Below are positions 28,668 through 40,185 of a DNA stretch of 64,000 bases, piece after piece. The stretch comes from Alteriqipengyuania flavescens. Lineage in GTDB: Bacteria > Pseudomonadota > Alphaproteobacteria > Sphingomonadales > Sphingomonadaceae. Both the position numbers and the translations under genes were made by a program. Numbering within the stretch: the first letter of the stretch is position 1; each line of letters starts with the position of its first letter. The notes beneath the pieces were generated by a model, which was given only the letters and a program-made list of their open reading frames with translations, was not told the DNA's origin and ran no database searches. The DNA is taken from contig NZ_CP129107.1 of the NCBI RefSeq assembly GCF_030406725.1, positions 2,336,501 to 2,400,500 of the forward strand, given 5' to 3'.

Positions 28668-29872
28668 CCCAACATCCCCACAAACTTCTCGAACAGGTAG
28701 AAGCTGTCCTGCGGGCCCGGGCTCGCTTCCGGGTGATACTGCACCCCGAACGCCTTCTTGCCACTGATCGCGATGCCGCAGTTGCTGCCGTCGAATAGCG
28801 AGACGTGGGTCTGCTCCACGCCGTCGGGCAGCGTGTCGCCGTCCACTGCGAAGCCGTGGTTCATGCTGGTGATTTCGACCAGTCCCTGCGTTTCGCCCCA
28901 GCTTTCGCCAACGCGCTGGACGGGGTGATTGGCGCCGCGGTGGCCCTGGTGCATCTTTACCGTCTTCGCGCCCGCTGCCAGCGCCAGCATCTGGTGGCCG
29001 AGGCAGATGCCGAAGATCGGCACGTCGCGTTCCAGCAGGCCCTTGATCACCGGCACCGCATATTCGCCCGTCGCCGCCGGATCGCCGGGGCCGTTGGAAA
29101 GGAACACGCCGTCCGGTTCGTGCGCCAGCACGTCCTCCAGGCTCGTGCGCGCGGGCACCACGGTCACTCTCGCGCCGGCTTTCACCAGGTTGCGGAAGAT
29201 GTTGTCCTTGCTGCCGTAATCGATGGCGACGACGTGCGGCTTGGTCTTGCCGCACTCGTCCGCCCACGCGGCGCGGCCGTAGCCCTTGCCGAGCGTCCAG
29301 CTGCCGCCGCCCCATTGTTCCTGCTTTTCGCGGCTGACGATGCGGGCGAGGTCCATGCCTTCCAGCCCCGGCCAGTCCTGCGCCATGCCCAGCAGGGCGT
29401 CGAGATCGAAATTCCCGTGCGGGTCGTGGGCGATCACCGCGTTGGGCGCGCCGCCCGTGCGGATGCGGCGGGTCAGCGCGCGGGTGTCGATGCCCGACAG
29501 GCCGATCTTGCCGTGCTTCGCCAGCCATTCGCCGAACTCCCCGCCGCTGCGGAAATTGCTGGCAGGCGTGATCGCCTCGCGCACGATGCAGCCGACCGCG
29601 CTGTCGACGCCGCTGCCGACCGCGCTTTCGACATCCTCGTCATTCACCCCGACATTGCCGATGTGGGGAAAGGTGAAGGTGACGATCTGCGCGGCGTAGG
29701 AGGGATCGGTCATCACCTCCTGGTAGCCGGTCATCGCGGTGTTGAAGCACACTTCGCCCACCGCGCTGCCGACCGCGCCGATGCCGTGGCCCCACAGGAT
29801 GGTGCCGTCGGCCATGACGAGGACTCCCGTCGCCCCTGCAGGTTGCGCGCGTGAAGATGCGGTACGGGCCAT
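28664..29872 (-). CDS. carA: Carbamoyl-phosphate synthase small (glutaminase) subunit
   Basis: A 402-residue subunit that hydrolyses glutamine and passes ammonia to CarB. The N-terminal small-subunit domain contains GEVCFNTAMTGYQEVMTDPS, and the C-terminal class I glutamine amidotransferase has SNGPGDP, the nucleophile Cys in GICLGHQ, and the His/Glu pair in YHPEASPGP. I start at ATG 29872 (MARTASSRAQ), where the conserved protein begins; upstream sequence in frame is not coding-like. It heads a leftward operon with two small genes, carB and greA. Confidence 0.96.
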   Translation of the reverse strand: MARTASSRAQPAGATGVLVMADGTILWGHGIGAVGSAVGEVCFNTAMTGYQEVMTDPSYAAQIVTFTFPHIGNVGVNDEDVESAVGSGVDSAVGCIVREAITPASNFRSGGEFGEWLAKHGKIGLSGIDTRALTRRIRTGGAPNAVIAHDPHGNFDLDALLGMAQDWPGLEGMDLARIVSREKQEQWGGGSWTLGKGYGRAAWADECGKTKPHVVAIDYGSKDNIFRNLVKAGARVTVVPARTSLEDVLAHEPDGVFLSNGPGDPAATGEYAVPVIKGLLERDVPIFGICLGHQMLALAAGAKTVKMHQGHRGANHPVQRVGESWGETQGLVEITSMNHGFAVDGDTLPDGVEQTHVSLFDGSNCGIAISGKKAFGVQYHPEASPGPQDSFYLFEKFVGMLG

Positions 29873-30080
29873 AGGGGGCGCTCCGAGTAAGGGGTTTTCC
29901 GGCGATGTCGCTAAGCGTCGGCGGCTATACCCGCAGCATGGCTTCGTCAACGGCACAGTTGGACAAAGTTGTCGCGCAAAGTTTTGCCCGATGTCCCCTG
30001 CTTGGCCTAGGACGGGGGAAACCATCCACAGGATTCGCCGCGCGGAACAGCGTGCGGCACACAGGAAAGCGACAGTTACG

Positions 30081-30533
30081 ATGATCAGGGACGATATCCA
30101 GGCCGCCACGAAGTCCGCCATGCTGGACCGCAACAAGGAACGCACCGCCGCGCTGCGCCTGATCCAGGCGAAGCTGAAGGACCGCGATATCGAGCTGCGC
30201 ACCGCCGACAAGAAGCCGGAAGACGATGCGCTGGTAACCGAAGTTCTTCAGAAAATGGCGAAACAACGCCGCGAAAGCATCGAGATGTACACGGCCGGCG
30301 GCCGCACGGAACTGGCCGAGCAGGAACAGGCCGAGCTGGCGGTGATCGAGGAATTCCTGCCCGCGCAGATGAGCGAAGAAGATACCAAGGCGGCCATTGC
30401 CCGGATCAAGGCGGATACGGGCGCCGAAGGGATGAAGGACATGGGCCGCGTGATGGCCGAACTGAAACAGCGGCACGGCGCCGAGCTCGACATGAGCAAG
30501 GCCAGCGGGTGGGTGAAGGAGAGTTTGTCGTGA
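30081..30533 (+). CDS. GatB/YqeY domain-containing protein
   Basis: A 150-residue all-helical YqeY-type protein, related to the tRNA-binding tail of GatB; its cellular role is not settled, though it is thought to bind tRNA. Typical blocks are MIRDDIQAATKSAMLDRNKE at 1-20, RRESIEMYTAGGR near 68-80, EFLPAQMSEE near 95-104 and GMKDMGRVM. The gene is divergent from carA and its stop overlaps the next gene's GTG by four bases. Confidence 0.92.
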   Translation: MIRDDIQAATKSAMLDRNKERTAALRLIQAKLKDRDIELRTADKKPEDDALVTEVLQKMAKQRRESIEMYTAGGRTELAEQEQAELAVIEEFLPAQMSEEDTKAAIARIKADTGAEGMKDMGRVMAELKQRHGAELDMSKASGWVKESLS

Positions 30534-31288
30534 AGAATATCGCACTCGTAGCAGCGATCGCCGCCGGGCTGACCCTGTCCGCCTGCTCCAGCGAGCCGGA
30601 AGGCGTCGAAGGCAGCGATGCCGCCGACCTCGAAACGCCCGAAACCGATGGCGAAGCGGCGATGGCCGCCATGGCGCTGAAGGCGGGCGACTTCGGCGAA
30701 TTGCAGCTGGGCGCCAAGATCGTAGGGCCGCAGGGGCCGGAAGTGAAGGCGGCCATTTCCAACGAGGCGGGCAATTTCGGCGACATGACATCCTATGTCG
30801 CCTGCCCCAACGGCATGCCGGAATGCGACCCCAAGACCGCGCCCGACGGCACCGTCTACACCTATGTCCACATCGTCTATCCGGGCGAGGACAATGACGG
30901 CAGCACCGGGGTCGGCGCGGGCAACACGTCCAGCGATGTCGAGCGGGCGACCGCGTTCCGCATGACGCGCCCGGCGACCGGCTTCACCGGCAATGCCGGC
31001 TTCTCCAAGGCGGAAGCGATCGCAGCCGTGGGCGAGAAGGCCGACGTGGTCGTCACCTGCGACGGCGGCGCGCTGGTCTGGACCGTGTCCGCCGGCGATG
31101 GCGGCGACCAGTGGGAAGCGCGCGAGCCGATCACTTTCTGGTGGCAGAGCACCGTGCCGCCGTCCGGCCCGGCCGATGCCTACCAACTGACGGCGAATTA
31201 TACCGATGCAGTAGGCTCCGGCCCCTATCCGGGCGGCGCGAACGGCGCTAGCAATGCGTGCAACGACACTGCGGAGCCTGCCGGATAA
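30530..31288 (+). CDS. Lipoprotein, first of a paralogous pair
   Basis: A 252-residue protein with a clear lipoprotein signal (MKNIALVAAIAAGLTLSACS, Cys19). After an acidic linker it holds a domain with YVACPNG, CDPKTAPDGT, GFTGNAGFSKAEA and ITFWWQ. The same pattern recurs in the next gene, so the two are paralogues. Four or more mature cysteines suggest periplasmic disulfides. The GTG start overlaps the yqeY stop. Family unknown to me; it is probably anchored in the outer or inner membrane facing the periplasm. Confidence 0.75.
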   Translation: MKNIALVAAIAAGLTLSACSSEPEGVEGSDAADLETPETDGEAAMAAMALKAGDFGELQLGAKIVGPQGPEVKAAISNEAGNFGDMTSYVACPNGMPECDPKTAPDGTVYTYVHIVYPGEDNDGSTGVGAGNTSSDVERATAFRMTRPATGFTGNAGFSKAEAIAAVGEKADVVVTCDGGALVWTVSAGDGGDQWEAREPITFWWQSTVPPSGPADAYQLTANYTDAVGSGPYPGGANGASNACNDTAEPAG

Positions 31289-31938
31289 TGAAACGCCTCG
31301 TCCCGATCCTCGTGTGCAGCCTGATGGCGACCGCCTGTGCCACCACCGGCGATTACGATCCGGATCGGGGCCGCGATTTCGTGGACGCGGCGGGCGATTA
31401 CCCCGACCTCACCGACGGGCGTTACACCCGCGCGCCGGTGGTCGGGAACGAACCGGACGACACGTACGACGTGCTCGCCCGCGATTTCGACCGCGTCGCG
31501 CTCGGTCCGCGCAAGCGTGTGCCGGATACGACACCGCCCGAATACATGGTGGAGGCGGATCGCGGGGTGATGCGCGAAGTCTATGTCGCCTGCCCCATCG
31601 ACGTGCGCCCGTGCGACCCCCTCGCCCCGCCTGCCGGGGTGGAGGTGACTTACATCGCCACCCTCACCCCGTTCGGGGCCGGTAGCACGGAGGCCGTCGG
31701 CCAGTACGTGCGCCGCACCGGCTTCAACGGCATCGGCGGCTTCTCCTATGGCGAGGCGCGCGCGGCCTTGGGCAACGACGGCGCCTTCTCGCTCGCCTGT
31801 ATCCGCGACGAGCTGGTGCTGGAGCGGCGCCTTGGCGATGTCTGGACCCGCGGGGAGACCGTGACGCTGTTCTGGCAAGGCACCCATCCGCTCGACAGCC
31901 GCGAGCCCGGCGACGAATGTGGTTCGGAAGCCCGCTGA
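31288..31938 (+). CDS. Lipoprotein, second of a paralogous pair
   Basis: A 216-residue protein beginning MKRLVPILVCSLMATACATT, a lipoprotein signal with Cys17. The mature domain mirrors its upstream neighbour: YVACPIDVRPCDP, TGFNGIGGFSYGEARAA, two more cysteines and VTLFWQGTHPL near the end. The ATG shares one base with the preceding stop (TAATG). Function unknown; the duplication and coupling suggest the two products work together or arose by tandem duplication. Confidence 0.75.
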   Translation: MKRLVPILVCSLMATACATTGDYDPDRGRDFVDAAGDYPDLTDGRYTRAPVVGNEPDDTYDVLARDFDRVALGPRKRVPDTTPPEYMVEADRGVMREVYVACPIDVRPCDPLAPPAGVEVTYIATLTPFGAGSTEAVGQYVRRTGFNGIGGFSYGEARAALGNDGAFSLACIRDELVLERRLGDVWTRGETVTLFWQGTHPLDSREPGDECGSEAR

Positions 31939-31979
31939 CGGGCTTGCGCTTCACGCCCCCGCCGCGCCATTAAGCCGCG

Positions 31980-33914
31980 ATGGCGCTTTCTCCCCAATGG
32001 TTGGACGAACTGCGTGCGCGGATCACGCTGTCGACGCTGATCGGGCGGACGACGAAGCTTACGCGTGCCGGGCGCGAATTCAAGGCGTGCTGCCCGTTTC
32101 ATGACGAGAAGACGCCCAGCTTCTACGTCAACGACGCCAAGGGCTTCTACCATTGCTTCGGCTGCCAGGCCCATGGCGACGCGATCCGCTGGCTGACCGA
32201 CCAGCAGGGCTTGCCGTTCATGGACGCGGTGAAGGAGCTCGCCGCCGTCGCCGGGATGGAAGTGCCCGCGCCGGATCCGCGCGCCGCACAGCGGGCGGAG
32301 GAACGCGCCAGCCTTCATGACGTCACCTCCGCCGCGCAAAACTGGTTTCGCGCCAATCTGTTGGGTGAGAAAGGTGCCGCCGCGCGGCAATATCTCGACG
32401 CGCGCGGGATAGATGCGAAGACGAGCGAGGAATTCGGCTTCGGCTACGCGCCCGACAGCCGACAGGGCATCAGGGAAGCGCTGGCGGATTTCGACCGGGC
32501 GATGCTGGTCGATGCCGGGATGCAGATCTCGGTCGAGGACAAGGAGCCTTACGACCGCTTTCGCGCGCGATTGATGCTGCCGATCCAGGATGCGCGCGGG
32601 CGGGTGATCGCCTTCGGTGGCCGCATCCTCGACACGGGCGACACAAACGCCCCGAAATACCTGAATTCGCCGGAGACTTCGCTCTTCGACAAGGGCTCGA
32701 CGCTTTACAATCTCCACCGCGCCGGGCCGGCTTCACGCAAGAGCGGGCGGGTGCTGGTGGTGGAAGGCTACATGGACGTGGTCGCACTGGCCGCCGCCGG
32801 TCTTCCCGAAGCGGTAGCCCCGCTCGGCACGGCGCTGACCGAACGGCAGATCGAGCGGCTGTGGCAGTTGGTCGATCGGCCCATCCTGTGTTTCGACGGC
32901 GATGCCGCAGGCCAGCGGGCGGCAATGAAAGCGGCGGTGCGCGCCCTGCCCCTGCTTCGCCCCGGCCACAGTCTGTGCTTCGTTACCCTGCCCGCCGGCA
33001 AGGACCCGGACGACGTGGTGAAACAGGGCGGTGCCGGTGCGATGGAGCGGCTGATTGCCCAGCCCCGTTCGCTGCTCGAGCTGATCTGGGAGACCGAGCT
33101 TGCCGCCGGCCCGCTCGACAGCCCGGAGGACAAGGCCAGCCTGAAGGCGCGGCTGATGGACCATGCCGAGACGATCGAGCACCCGGATATCAAGGCGCTC
33201 TACCGGCGCGAATGGCTGGAGCGGTTCGGCAATTTCGCATATCCGCCGCGGCCGGAGCGGCCGTTCATTCCGCGCGGACCCGGTGCGCGCGGCGGCAGCG
33301 GATGGAACCGCAACGCCGCCCCGCGCCCCATGGATCGTGCCGTTGCCGGCCGCCTGCAGCGCGCAATCAACGGCAGCCGGGACACGCTCGGCCGGGCGGT
33401 CGTGGCAGGCTTGTTGCGGCATCCGGCGCAGATTTCGCGGCACGTGGATGCCCTCGCCCGGTACCGCCCGGGCGATGCCAACATGGCACAGGCGATCGAA
33501 ACTTTTCTCGACTCGGCGGAATCGCTTGAAATAAATGGCGATGACACCATAACGCTAAGCGAGCGCCTCGAAACGCTGCCGGATACGAACGCCCGTTTCA
33601 CCTTCCTGATGGAAGGACAAGATCCGCAAGCCGCCGCCGAGGACCTAGCCGAAGCCGTCGCCCTTCTGGTCGATCGGCCCGCGTTGGAGGAAGCCCTGGC
33701 GGCATCCACGGCGCGGTTCGAATCGTCCCTGGAGGATGCGGATTTTGCCGAGCAGCAGCGCATCCGCCGCCTGCTCGCCGAATTCGATCAGCGGCTGAAA
33801 GATTTGGCCCGCAAGCGTGCCGCGAACAGCGCGGATGCCGGCGGGAGTGACACAGAAACTGGCTCCGGCAACCTGGACAAAGCCGACAGTGCCAGCGACG
33901 AACGAATGGATTGA
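31980..33914 (+). CDS. dnaG: DNA primase
   Basis: A 644-residue primase that makes RNA primers at the replication fork. The CHC2 zinc finger is intact (Cys38, His41, Cys59, Cys62 in CCPFHDEKTPSFYV and YHCFGCQAHGD), the RNA-polymerase core follows at about 115-245, and the TOPRIM fold shows VVEGYMDVVAL near 260-270 and DGDAAGQRAA. The C-terminal helicase-interaction part is weakly conserved, as usual. It precedes rpoD by nine bases, the dnaG-rpoD order of the classical macromolecular synthesis operon, without rpsU. Confidence 0.97.
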   Translation: MALSPQWLDELRARITLSTLIGRTTKLTRAGREFKACCPFHDEKTPSFYVNDAKGFYHCFGCQAHGDAIRWLTDQQGLPFMDAVKELAAVAGMEVPAPDPRAAQRAEERASLHDVTSAAQNWFRANLLGEKGAAARQYLDARGIDAKTSEEFGFGYAPDSRQGIREALADFDRAMLVDAGMQISVEDKEPYDRFRARLMLPIQDARGRVIAFGGRILDTGDTNAPKYLNSPETSLFDKGSTLYNLHRAGPASRKSGRVLVVEGYMDVVALAAAGLPEAVAPLGTALTERQIERLWQLVDRPILCFDGDAAGQRAAMKAAVRALPLLRPGHSLCFVTLPAGKDPDDVVKQGGAGAMERLIAQPRSLLELIWETELAAGPLDSPEDKASLKARLMDHAETIEHPDIKALYRREWLERFGNFAYPPRPERPFIPRGPGARGGSGWNRNAAPRPMDRAVAGRLQRAINGSRDTLGRAVVAGLLRHPAQISRHVDALARYRPGDANMAQAIETFLDSAESLEINGDDTITLSERLETLPDTNARFTFLMEGQDPQAAAEDLAEAVALLVDRPALEEALAASTARFESSLEDADFAEQQRIRRLLAEFDQRLKDLARKRAANSADAGGSDTETGSGNLDKADSASDERMD

Positions 33915-33923
33915 ACGGGACAT

Positions 33924-35933
<2,010 letters not shown>

Positions 35934-36034
35934 ATTTTTCGGGAACGCTTTCCGCGCCCGGTCATTGGTAGTGTATCAGACGATGTAAAAATCGACTGGT
36001 TATGAAGAAGCCTCTTCGGGAGGCACGCTTCAGG

Positions 36035-36063
36035 AGCCCCGACACCCTAGCGGTGCCGGGGCT
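36035..36063 (+). terminator. Intrinsic terminator after rpoD
   Basis: AGCCCCGACACC and GGTGCCGGGGCT form a 12-bp stem with one mismatch around loop CTAGC, followed by TTCCTGTTCTT. The T-rich tail is short but the stem is strong; it should end the dnaG-rpoD transcript before rpiB. Confidence 0.7.
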
Positions 36064-36154
36064 TTCCTGTTCTTGGCGCCATTGCGACCCGATATCGCTG
36101 GATTGTTTGCCGCGCGGGGTCGCGCGAATCGTCCCCCTTCCCTATGGCGGCGCC

Positions 36155-36622
36155 ATGAAAATCGCCATCGCCTCCGACCATGCCGCCATCGACCTCAAGA
36201 GCGTCCTGCGCGACTGGCTGATCGAACAGGGCCACGAAGTCGCCGACCTCGGGCCCGACAGTGCGGACAGTGTCGATTATCCGGACTTCGGTTACAGGCT
36301 GGCCGGCGTCGTGGCCGATGGCGCGGCGGAGCGCGGTGTCGCCCTGTGCGGCAGCGGCATCGGCATTTCGATGAGCGTCAATCGCAACCCCGCGGTGCGC
36401 TGCGCGCTGGTGTCGGAGCCGCTCAGCGCCGCCCTCGCCCGCGAGCATAACGATGCGAACTGCATCGCCATGGGCGCTCGCCTGACGGGTGTGGACATGG
36501 CGAAAGCCTGCCTCACCGCCTTTCTCGAAACCGAATTCGCCGATTCTCTTCCTAATGGCACCGGCCGCCACCAGCGCCGCGTCGACAAACTCTCCAATCC
36601 GAACCTTGCAGGGACCGCATGA
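36155..36622 (+). CDS. rpiB: Ribose 5-phosphate isomerase B
   Basis: A 155-residue RpiB/LacAB-family isomerase that interconverts ribose 5-phosphate and ribulose 5-phosphate. Family marks are [15 protein letters not shown] at the start, [23 protein letters not shown] (active-site Cys and anion loop near 66-78) and [12 protein letters not shown] near 98-109. Start at ATG 36155, where homology begins. Its stop overlaps the glyA start by four bases (ATGA), an operon link between pentose and one-carbon metabolism. Confidence 0.94.
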   Translation: MKIAIASDHAAIDLKSVLRDWLIEQGHEVADLGPDSADSVDYPDFGYRLAGVVADGAAERGVALCGSGIGISMSVNRNPAVRCALVSEPLSAALAREHNDANCIAMGARLTGVDMAKACLTAFLETEFADSLPNGTGRHQRRVDKLSNPNLAGTA

Positions 36623-37902
36623 CCGACAACCGTTTCTGGAACGACACGCTCGAACAGGCCGACCCGGAGGTTTACGCCGCGGTTCGCAACGAACTCGCGC
36701 GACAGCAGGACAAGATCGAACTGATCGCCAGCGAGAACATCGCCTCCACGGCCGTGCTCGAAGCGACCGGCAGCGTGTTCACCAACAAATATGCCGAGGG
36801 CTATCCCGGCAAGCGCTACTACGGCGGCTGCGACTATGCCGACGTGGTCGAAACGCTGGCGATCGAGCGGGCCAAGAAGCTGTTCGGCTGCGAATTCGCC
36901 AACGTCCAGCCCAACAGCGGCAGCCAGATGAACCAGGCGGTGTTCCTGGCCCTGCTGGAGCCGGGCGACACCTTCATGGGGCTCGACCTCAATTCCGGCG
37001 GCCACCTGACCCACGGCAGCCCCGTCAACATGAGCGGCAAGTGGTTCAACCCGGTCAGCTACGGCGTGCGCAAGGACGACGAGCTGATCGACATGGACGC
37101 GGTCGCCAAAACCGCGCGCGAGCACAAGCCGAAGCTGATCATCTGCGGCGGCACCGCCTATTCGCGCACTTGGGACTTCCCGCGCTTCCGTGAGATCGCC
37201 GACGAGATCGGTGCCTGGCTGCTGTGCGACATGAGCCACATTTCCGGCCTCGTCGCGGGCGGCGCGCACCCATCCCCCTTCCCGCACGCCCACGTGGTGA
37301 CGACGACCACGCACAAGAGCCTGCGCGGCCCGCGTTCCGGCGTCATCCTGTGGAACGACGAGGACCTGACCAAGAAGATCAACATGGCGGTCTTCCCCGG
37401 CATGCAGGGCGGCCCGCTGATGCATGTCGTGGCGGCCAAGGCCGTGGCTTTCCGCGAGGCGCTGCGCCCCGAATTCAAGGACTACGCCAAAAACGTGGTC
37501 GAGAACGCCCGCGCGCTCGCCGCCAGTATCGAGGAGCACGGCCTGCGCGTCGTTTCCGGCGGCACGGACAACCACTCCATGCTCGTCGACCTCACGCCCA
37601 AGGACGTGACGGGCAAGGCGGCGGAAAAGGGCCTCGACCGCGCCTGGCTCACTTGCAACAAGAACGGCATCCCGTTCGACACGCGCAGCCCCTTCGTGAC
37701 CAGCGGCATCCGCCTCGGCACCCCGGCAGGGACCACGCGCGGCTTCGGCACGGACGAATTCCGCGAAGTCGGCAAGCTGATCTGCGAAGTCGTGGATGGC
37801 ATGTCCCGCAATGGCGAGGATGGCGACGGCCAGGTGGAAGAGCGCGTGCGCGGCAAGGTCGCCGAAATGTGCGCAGCCTTCCCGGTCTATCCCGGCCGCT
37901 GA
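36619..37902 (+). CDS. glyA: Serine hydroxymethyltransferase
   Basis: A 427-residue PLP enzyme that converts serine and tetrahydrofolate to glycine and methylenetetrahydrofolate. Visible blocks: [15 protein letters not shown] at about 34-48, [10 protein letters not shown] near 58-67, [19 protein letters not shown] near 203-214, the PLP lysine in [13 protein letters not shown] (about residue 232) and the C-terminal [11 protein letters not shown]. Complete. Coupled to rpiB upstream and followed three bases later by nrdR. Confidence 0.97.
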   Translation: MTDNRFWNDTLEQADPEVYAAVRNELARQQDKIELIASENIASTAVLEATGSVFTNKYAEGYPGKRYYGGCDYADVVETLAIERAKKLFGCEFANVQPNSGSQMNQAVFLALLEPGDTFMGLDLNSGGHLTHGSPVNMSGKWFNPVSYGVRKDDELIDMDAVAKTAREHKPKLIICGGTAYSRTWDFPRFREIADEIGAWLLCDMSHISGLVAGGAHPSPFPHAHVVTTTTHKSLRGPRSGVILWNDEDLTKKINMAVFPGMQGGPLMHVVAAKAVAFREALRPEFKDYAKNVVENARALAASIEEHGLRVVSGGTDNHSMLVDLTPKDVTGKAAEKGLDRAWLTCNKNGIPFDTRSPFVTSGIRLGTPAGTTRGFGTDEFREVGKLICEVVDGMSRNGEDGDGQVEERVRGKVAEMCAAFPVYPGR

Positions 37903-37905
37903 GCC

Positions 37906-38382
37906 ATGCGCTGCCCGTTCTGCGCCCATGACGACACCCAGGTAAAGGATTCGCGCCCGGCGGAAGACGGCGGCGCGATCCGTCGCCGGCGCCAGTGCGG
38001 CAGTTGCGGCGCGCGCTTCACCACCTTCGAACGTGTCCAATTGCGCGAGGTGACAATCGTGAAAAGCGGTGACCGGCGCGAAGCTTTCGACCGGTCCAAG
38101 CTGGAACATTCGGTCAGCCTCGCCTGCCGCAAGCGCGATGTCAGCCGCGAACAGATCGACCAGCTCGTGTCCGGTATCCAGCGCCAGGTGGAAACGGCGG
38201 GCGAGAGCGAGATCCCCAGCCACCGCATCGGCGAAATGGTGATGGGAGGCCTGCGCCAGCTCGACAGCGTGGCCTATATCCGCTTCGCCTCCGTCTATCG
38301 CGACTTCAGCGAGGCGCGCGATTTCGAGGAGTTCGCCAGCGCGATCCAGGAAGCCGGCGGGCGCGATGCCGCGAGTGAATAG
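37906..38382 (+). CDS. nrdR: Transcriptional repressor NrdR
   Basis: A 158-residue ATP-cone repressor of ribonucleotide reductase genes. The zinc ribbon uses Cys3, Cys6, Cys31 and Cys34 (RCPFC, CGSCG), with the flanking [17 protein letters not shown]; the ATP-cone follows ([18 protein letters not shown]) to about residue 130. It overlaps the following methyltransferase gene by 17 bases. The glyA-nrdR order is common in this class. Confidence 0.96.
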   Translation: MRCPFCAHDDTQVKDSRPAEDGGAIRRRRQCGSCGARFTTFERVQLREVTIVKSGDRREAFDRSKLEHSVSLACRKRDVSREQIDQLVSGIQRQVETAGESEIPSHRIGEMVMGGLRQLDSVAYIRFASVYRDFSEARDFEEFASAIQEAGGRDAASE

Positions 38383-39118
38383 CCAGCCGGTCATCGTCCT
38401 TGTCCGCCCGCAGCTGGGCGAGAATATCGGCAAGGCCGCGCGCGCCATGCTCAATTTCGGGCTGACCGAGCTCAGGATGGTGGAGCCGCGCGATGGCTGG
38501 CCCAACCCCTTTGCCGGGCCTGCCGCCGCCGGTGCGGACCGGGTCCTGGCCGACGCGAAGGTCTATGCCACCACGGCAGAGGCGGTGGCGGATTGCAGCC
38601 ACGTCTGGGCGACGACGGTGCGCAAGCGCGGCGTGACCAAGCCGGTCCACACGCCGGAGGAGGCAGCGCGCGACATGGCCGGTGCCGAGGGGCGCTGCGC
38701 CATCCTGTTCGGGCCGGAACGCTCTGGGCTGGAGACGGCCGATGTCGCGCTCGCCCGGACGATCCTGACGGTGCCGATCAATCCCGAATTCGGATCGCTC
38801 AACCTCGCGCAGGCGGTAATCCTGTGCGCGTACGAATGGTCGAAGGTCGCACGCGAACAGACCGGCCTGGTCCAGCCCACGGACGAGGAAGCCCTGCCGC
38901 CGGCCCCGCAGGCCGAGCTTGAAGGGATGATCGCCCATTTCGAGGACCTGCTGGCGCCGCGCGGCTATTTCCTGCCCGAAAGCCGGGCGGAAGCCACCCG
39001 CCTGACCCTGCGCGGGATGCTCACGAAGCCGGGCTGGAACCACCTGGAGGTGCGCACGATGCGCGGGGTGTTGTCATCGCTCGGCAAGCCGCCGCGCGAC
39101 GAAGAAGCGTCACGCTAG
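38366..39118 (+). CDS. trmJ: TrmJ-like tRNA/rRNA 2'-O-methyltransferase
   Basis: A 250-residue SPOUT-family RNA methyltransferase. SPOUT motifs are present: [20 protein letters not shown] near 13-32 (N-terminal motif with the conserved Asn and Arg), FGPERSGLE near 114-122 and the knot motif [13 protein letters not shown] near 137-149. TrmJ methylates the 2'-O of position 32 in several tRNAs; the C-terminal helical extension fits the family. The start lies within the end of nrdR, and its stop overlaps the stop of the convergent gene. Confidence 0.88.
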   Translation: MPRVNSQPVIVLVRPQLGENIGKAARAMLNFGLTELRMVEPRDGWPNPFAGPAAAGADRVLADAKVYATTAEAVADCSHVWATTVRKRGVTKPVHTPEEAARDMAGAEGRCAILFGPERSGLETADVALARTILTVPINPEFGSLNLAQAVILCAYEWSKVAREQTGLVQPTDEEALPPAPQAELEGMIAHFEDLLAPRGYFLPESRAEATRLTLRGMLTKPGWNHLEVRTMRGVLSSLGKPPRDEEASR

Positions 39119-40137
39119 TCCACCAGGTCGGTGCCCGGCCCGACGAGCGGGCGACCCAGCTGGTCGGCCAGCCCGCTTTCCTCCTTCGCCTTTTCCACCC
39201 ACGCGCGCGCTTCGGCGATTTCGCCGCGCAGGCGCTCTTTCGCCTCGGCATCGCGGGCGACCCGCACTTCGGGGTCGTAATCGAGCGCGGGGTTTTTCGA
39301 ATAGCTGGCGAAGAGTTCGCCGTCCGCGATCTCTGCCGCCTCTCCTTCGCGCAGGGAAACGCCGAACAGGCGGGCCGCGGCCTCGATGGTCTCGGCCGGA
39401 TGGTCGAGGAACCACGCGGCATCGAGCGAATGCACGTTGCCATACGCATCGATTGCGCTTTCGAACACCTTCATCTGCCCAAACCACAGCGCCGCCGCCT
39501 TGTGGGCAGCGCTTGGCGCAGCATAGCGCGCGCCAAGGCGCAGCTCGCCGAACACGCGTTCGGTCCATTCGACATGGCCGGGCGTACGCAGGATCGCCGC
39601 GACATAGGTCGAAAGCGGATAATGCAGCGCGATGGCCGGCGCGTCGGGCGCGCGGCGCATGACATCATCGAGGATGAAGTTCACCGGCACGTTGGCCTTC
39701 GCCACCACCGGCGTGCCCGCGTCCCAGCGCTTGCCCAGCATCGACAGCGTCACGTCGAGCGCGCGGTCGAACGCGGCATCGCCCGCACCGTCCGCGCCCT
39801 TCATCACGCCGAGGCGGCGCAGGGCCGCAGGCTCCCGCAGCACGAGGCTGCGCCCGACATGGTCGAGCGCGCGCGCCAGCAGGGTGGAGCCGCATTGCGC
39901 GACATGGAAGATCCACCCGATGGGGCGTTCCGAAAGCGGCGGTCCGGCGTATTTCTCCAGCAGGCCCTTCAATGGCACCCGGCCGCGCGGCAGGTCGCCG
40001 TGGCGGATGCGCGCATCGAGAAAGATCGACTTGTGGAACAGGTTGCGGTCCATCTGCTGGATCACCCCGTCGCCGCCATCGAATTCGTACAGATAGATCG
40101 CCGGATCGCTGGCCAGCGTTTCGAGTGTAATCGCCAT
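39115..40137 (-). CDS. Sulfotransferase-like P-loop protein
   Basis: A 340-residue protein that looks like a divergent sulfotransferase: the PAPS-loop-like HVAQCGSTLLARAL at 78-91 precedes LVLREPAALRRL, a layout seen in many alphaproteobacterial sulfotransferase-family proteins. I do not see the full PAPS 3'-phosphate motif, so activity and acceptor are uncertain. Start at ATG 40137 (MAITLETL); a longer frame is possible. It is divergent from a 2-oxoglutarate dioxygenase gene with only 48 bases between them, which suggests joint control. Its stop codon overlaps that of trmJ. Confidence 0.65.
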   Translation of the reverse strand: MAITLETLASDPAIYLYEFDGGDGVIQQMDRNLFHKSIFLDARIRHGDLPRGRVPLKGLLEKYAGPPLSERPIGWIFHVAQCGSTLLARALDHVGRSLVLREPAALRRLGVMKGADGAGDAAFDRALDVTLSMLGKRWDAGTPVVAKANVPVNFILDDVMRRAPDAPAIALHYPLSTYVAAILRTPGHVEWTERVFGELRLGARYAAPSAAHKAAALWFGQMKVFESAIDAYGNVHSLDAAWFLDHPAETIEAAARLFGVSLREGEAAEIADGELFASYSKNPALDYDPEVRVARDAEAKERLRGEIAEARAWVEKAKEESGLADQLGRPLVGPGTDLVD

Positions 40138-40185
40138 GGCGCCCGCCCTAGCACGCGGCATCGCGCTGCACTATAGAGCGCGGCC

